Origin: Bacteroides helcogenes P 36-108
GTDB taxonomy: Bacteria > Bacteroidota > Bacteroidia > Bacteroidales > Bacteroidaceae
Length of the DNA stretch: 64,000 bases
Assembly: GCF_000186225.1 (NCBI RefSeq)
Contig: NC_014933.1
Span: 1,984,001-2,048,000, forward strand
Direction: 5' to 3'
In this document: piece after piece, positions 62,008-64,000 of the stretch
How the letters are laid out: every line of letters begins with the position of its first letter
Numbering within the stretch: the stretch's first letter is position 1
Position numbers and translations under genes: made by a program
Notes under the pieces: model-generated
The model's input: the letters and a program-made list of their open reading frames with translations, nothing else
What the model was told of the DNA's origin: nothing
Database searches by the model: none

Positions 62008-63273
62008 TTATAATACCTCATTCATCCTCTTCTTCATTTTCTCCTTATCATAGATGGTGTAGTAGTGGCGATAGATTGTTTGCGGAGAATTACCAGCAAG
62101 TTCAGCAACTTGGAGTGGATGAAAGCCTTCGTCAATCATCTTGGAGATATAGCTACTACGGGCGGTTCCCCATGTCACTCTTGATTTAATACCACAGTGG
62201 TCGCATATCTTCTGTAAGGTTTGGTTCACCTTCTCATTTATTCGCTTCACTCGACCATAAAGCTTAGATTGAGTAGGGTTACATCGTTTGATCGTTGGGA
62301 ATACGTAATTCATATAGGCTTCTGATCGATAGCGTTCGATAATCTCTACTGCTTTGTCGATAATAATCACTCGTGCTTGTTTGTCGTATTTGGTGCGCTC
62401 ATAGATTATCATATCACCTTTGATTTGATTTTGCGTGAGCAGACAAACATCTATTGCAGACATACCTCCTGCATAGTAGCTAAACAAAAATAGGTCGAGA
62501 TAGAGTTGCTCTTTATTAGTAAGCAATATTCGGTCGAAAGTCTCAATCTGTTGCATCACTTCCGGTGAAACTCCTTTGGGCGTTGTTATTCGCTGCTTGA
62601 GCTTTTCTTTAAATGATTGGAAGGTATGTAGGTTCACATTGTACACTCCTTGCTCCTTGGCATGCAAGCATACTGCTCTTAGTTTCCGTAATTTACCGCT
62701 TACATCTCCACTTGTTCCGTTCTTGGCTGCCTGGATTTGTATCCATACCACAAAATCCTGAATAAACTTCTCTGTTAGGTCACGAAATCTATACTTGGAG
62801 AAATCCTGATGATATTTGCTTTTTGTAAATTGGTGAAGCGAGGTGTTTAGATATTGGTATTTGCGAGATGTAGAGAGACTTTTGAGTACACGACCATTTT
62901 TATATCGCTTTTGATTCTCGAACTCCACAGCCAGTTCTTCGATAATATCCGAGATTGGGATATATTTGTTTCGATAGTTTGGATCGGTATCGTAATAGTG
63001 AGATAACTCCACTGGAATCCAATTCTTGCCTTGTGCATCCCAACGTTCACCAATTTTCAGGTATTTGAGCCTCTGTTGCTGGGGAAACTTATTCTTTTCG
63101 GAGGAGTCCTTGCCGACGAAAAGCTGTGACTTTTGATTCCACTCCGAGTAGAGTCCTGTGATATTGATAACCTTTGTAACGCGAGCGTAACCTCGCTTAT
63201 AGAATACCATTTCGAGTTTAACGAAATTGATGTTTTTAGGGTCTCTTTTCCCTTTGATATTTACAGTAAACAT
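62008..63273 (-). CDS. Tyrosine recombinase (Bacteroides-type site-specific integrase)
   Basis: The ATG at 63273 begins MFTVNIKGKRDPKNINFVKL, an N-terminal arm-type segment, and is preferred to the longer frame at 63321. The core-binding domain lies around residues 150-220. The catalytic domain shows LFSYYAGGMSAIDVCLL (the first Arg position is Ser, as I recall for IntDOT-like enzymes), YERTKYDKQARV with the beta-hairpin lysine, WGTARSSYISKM with the conserved Arg, and AGNSPQTIYRHYYTI with the nucleophile tyrosine. Histidine III is Asn here. Such proteins drive mobile element integration or DNA inversion. It is adjacent to the SIR2 gene, whose chosen start is 38 nt downstream of this gene's stop, suggesting one mobile island. 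Confidence 0.88.
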   Translation of the reverse strand: MFTVNIKGKRDPKNINFVKLEMVFYKRGYARVTKVINITGLYSEWNQKSQLFVGKDSSEKNKFPQQQRLKYLKIGERWDAQGKNWIPVELSHYYDTDPNYRNKYIPISDIIEELAVEFENQKRYKNGRVLKSLSTSRKYQYLNTSLHQFTKSKYHQDFSKYRFRDLTEKFIQDFVVWIQIQAAKNGTSGDVSGKLRKLRAVCLHAKEQGVYNVNLHTFQSFKEKLKQRITTPKGVSPEVMQQIETFDRILLTNKEQLYLDLFLFSYYAGGMSAIDVCLLTQNQIKGDMIIYERTKYDKQARVIIIDKAVEIIERYRSEAYMNYVFPTIKRCNPTQSKLYGRVKRINEKVNQTLQKICDHCGIKSRVTWGTARSSYISKMIDEGFHPLQVAELAGNSPQTIYRHYYTIYDKEKMKKRMNEVL

Positions 63274-63428
63274 AGCAATGATTTTTGAAGTTTTTAGCTT
63301 CAAAAAAGTCATTGAAATCAATCAAAAAAGAGATAAAAAAGAAGAAATATGCAAATTTGGTAGAGCCTGTATGATTTTAATGCACAAACATCTGTATTTA
63401 AGTAACTTAATAACAACAATGAGTATAT

Positions 63429-63469
63429 AAAGGAATAGGGTGTCCCGAGATGAGACACCCTATTCCTTT
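63429..63469. terminator. Strong hairpin between the two recombinase genes
   Basis: Perfect 16-base arms (63429-63444 and 63454-63469) with a nine-base loop, and T-rich flank on the plus side (TTTTTATTT) and TTTATATA on the minus side. Likely a terminator of the partial recombinase gene and a barrier to plus-strand reading. Confidence 0.75.
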
Positions 63470-63577
63470 TTATTTATCTCATTTTTAGATATACAGAGAG
63501 GTGGGTTGTTTTTGCTCGGTTTGCTTACTTTTATTATGTGGGTAAAATCGGTGCAGATAATCCGTCTTAGATGTAAA

Positions 63578-64000
63578 TTATTCACCATAATTTTGACGCA
63601 TTTTTTCAGAGTAACGGAGGATGGTTTCAATCGAGCAACCCAAATATTGCGCAACCGTTTCGTAGGGTACTTCGTTGAAGAGTAGGTGTTCGACAAATAT
63701 CGACTTTGCCATTCCCATAGTAATTGCACACTCAAATTTAAGCATCTTTGAAATCCTCTTCAATGTCTGGTTCGTCAGCTCCGAAACACGTTTGATTCTA
63801 CCAAGCTGCTGTTCGGAAGAAATGTGTTTGTGAGTAAAAATCGGGAGCAGATAATCGCCAAAACATTCCGATTGGTATTTGTTAATTATATGCACCGCCT
63901 CTGGACACAATGGAATAACAGCGATATTTTCAGATATATTTCGTTTGCAATATAAATACCCCTTTTTTATGGAAGATATTTTAAGCGATGCCAACTCGTT
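63578..64000 (-). CDS. Second tyrosine recombinase, N-terminus beyond the window
   Basis: The frame is open from the window edge to a stop at 63578, giving the last 140 residues of a recombinase. It shows LYCKRNISENIAVIPL (beta-hairpin region), ITMGMAKSIFVEHLL, VAQYLGCSIETILRYSEKM. The conserved Arg of the second catalytic box is Lys (MAKS instead of ARS/RHT), and the HxLGH-type histidine is Cys (LGCS). The tyrosine is present in RYSEKM. It may be catalytically weak or an inactive partner of the intact recombinase next door. It is separated from it by a strong hairpin. Confidence 0.82.
   Translation of the reverse strand, partial: NELASLKISSIKKGYLYCKRNISENIAVIPLCPEAVHIINKYQSECFGDYLLPIFTHKHISSEQQLGRIKRVSELTNQTLKRISKMLKFECAITMGMAKSIFVEHLLFNEVPYETVAQYLGCSIETILRYSEKMRQNYGE

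Noticed and set aside
63460..63735. Minus-strand 91-codon frame
   Set aside because: Overlaps the end of the partial recombinase gene in another frame and crosses the terminator hairpin.

Overview
The window reads as a chromosome segment of a gut Bacteroides (order Bacteroidales). The grounds are SusC/SusD outer-membrane pairs, a hybrid two-component regulator, sulfatases with a serine at the formylglycine position, and many upstream boxes matching the Bacteroides -7 consensus TAnnTTTG. No database search was possible. Family names come from motifs and recalled relatives.

Layout. (1) 1-5323 carries housekeeping and orphan genes: a partial uracil-DNA-glycosylase-like protein, a KamA-type radical SAM protein, a hypothetical protein and a leucine-rich-repeat lipoprotein. 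(2) 5331-14887 is a minus-strand operon of SusC, SusD, a lipoprotein, an M16 zinc peptidase and a ChaN-like protein, which looks like peptidase-coupled uptake of a haem- or iron-bearing protein ligand. (3) 15208-28953 is mostly core genes: a histone H1-like small protein, a radical SAM/DNA-metabolism pair, lytic transglycosylase, SDR, MaoC, MGMT, endonuclease IV, a double GNAT, an RluA-type enzyme, lipoproteins, a deaminase, FabH and a SpoU methyltransferase. Several are DNA-repair genes. (4) 28954-29967 is decayed DNA with a betaine-binding-protein remnant. (5) 29968-57375 is a large heparin/heparan sulfate utilization locus. (6) 57376-64000 is AT-rich accessory DNA: a short repeat array, a candidate small RNA, a SIR2-domain anti-phage type gene and two tyrosine recombinases, the second cut by the window edge.

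How the heparin locus works (inference from families). A hybrid two-component regulator senses heparan oligosaccharides. SusC/SusD import chains. PL13, PL12 and PL15 lyases cut them to unsaturated oligosaccharides. Three sulfatases could cover the 6-O, 2-O and N positions. GH88 releases the unsaturated uronate, a secreted KdgF-like cupin would linearise it, and an MFS carrier and ROK kinase take up and phosphorylate the amino sugar. A secreted PHP-like metallohydrolase (DUF3604 type) sits in the middle of the operon with no known role.

The least explained signals are: three arrays with a 21-22 nt period and unrelated sequences (19932-19997, 28007-28094, 57929-58012); the PHP-like protein and secreted KdgF-like cupin in the heparin locus; the peptidase/ChaN SusCD operon; and a candidate minus-strand small RNA near 58098-58228.
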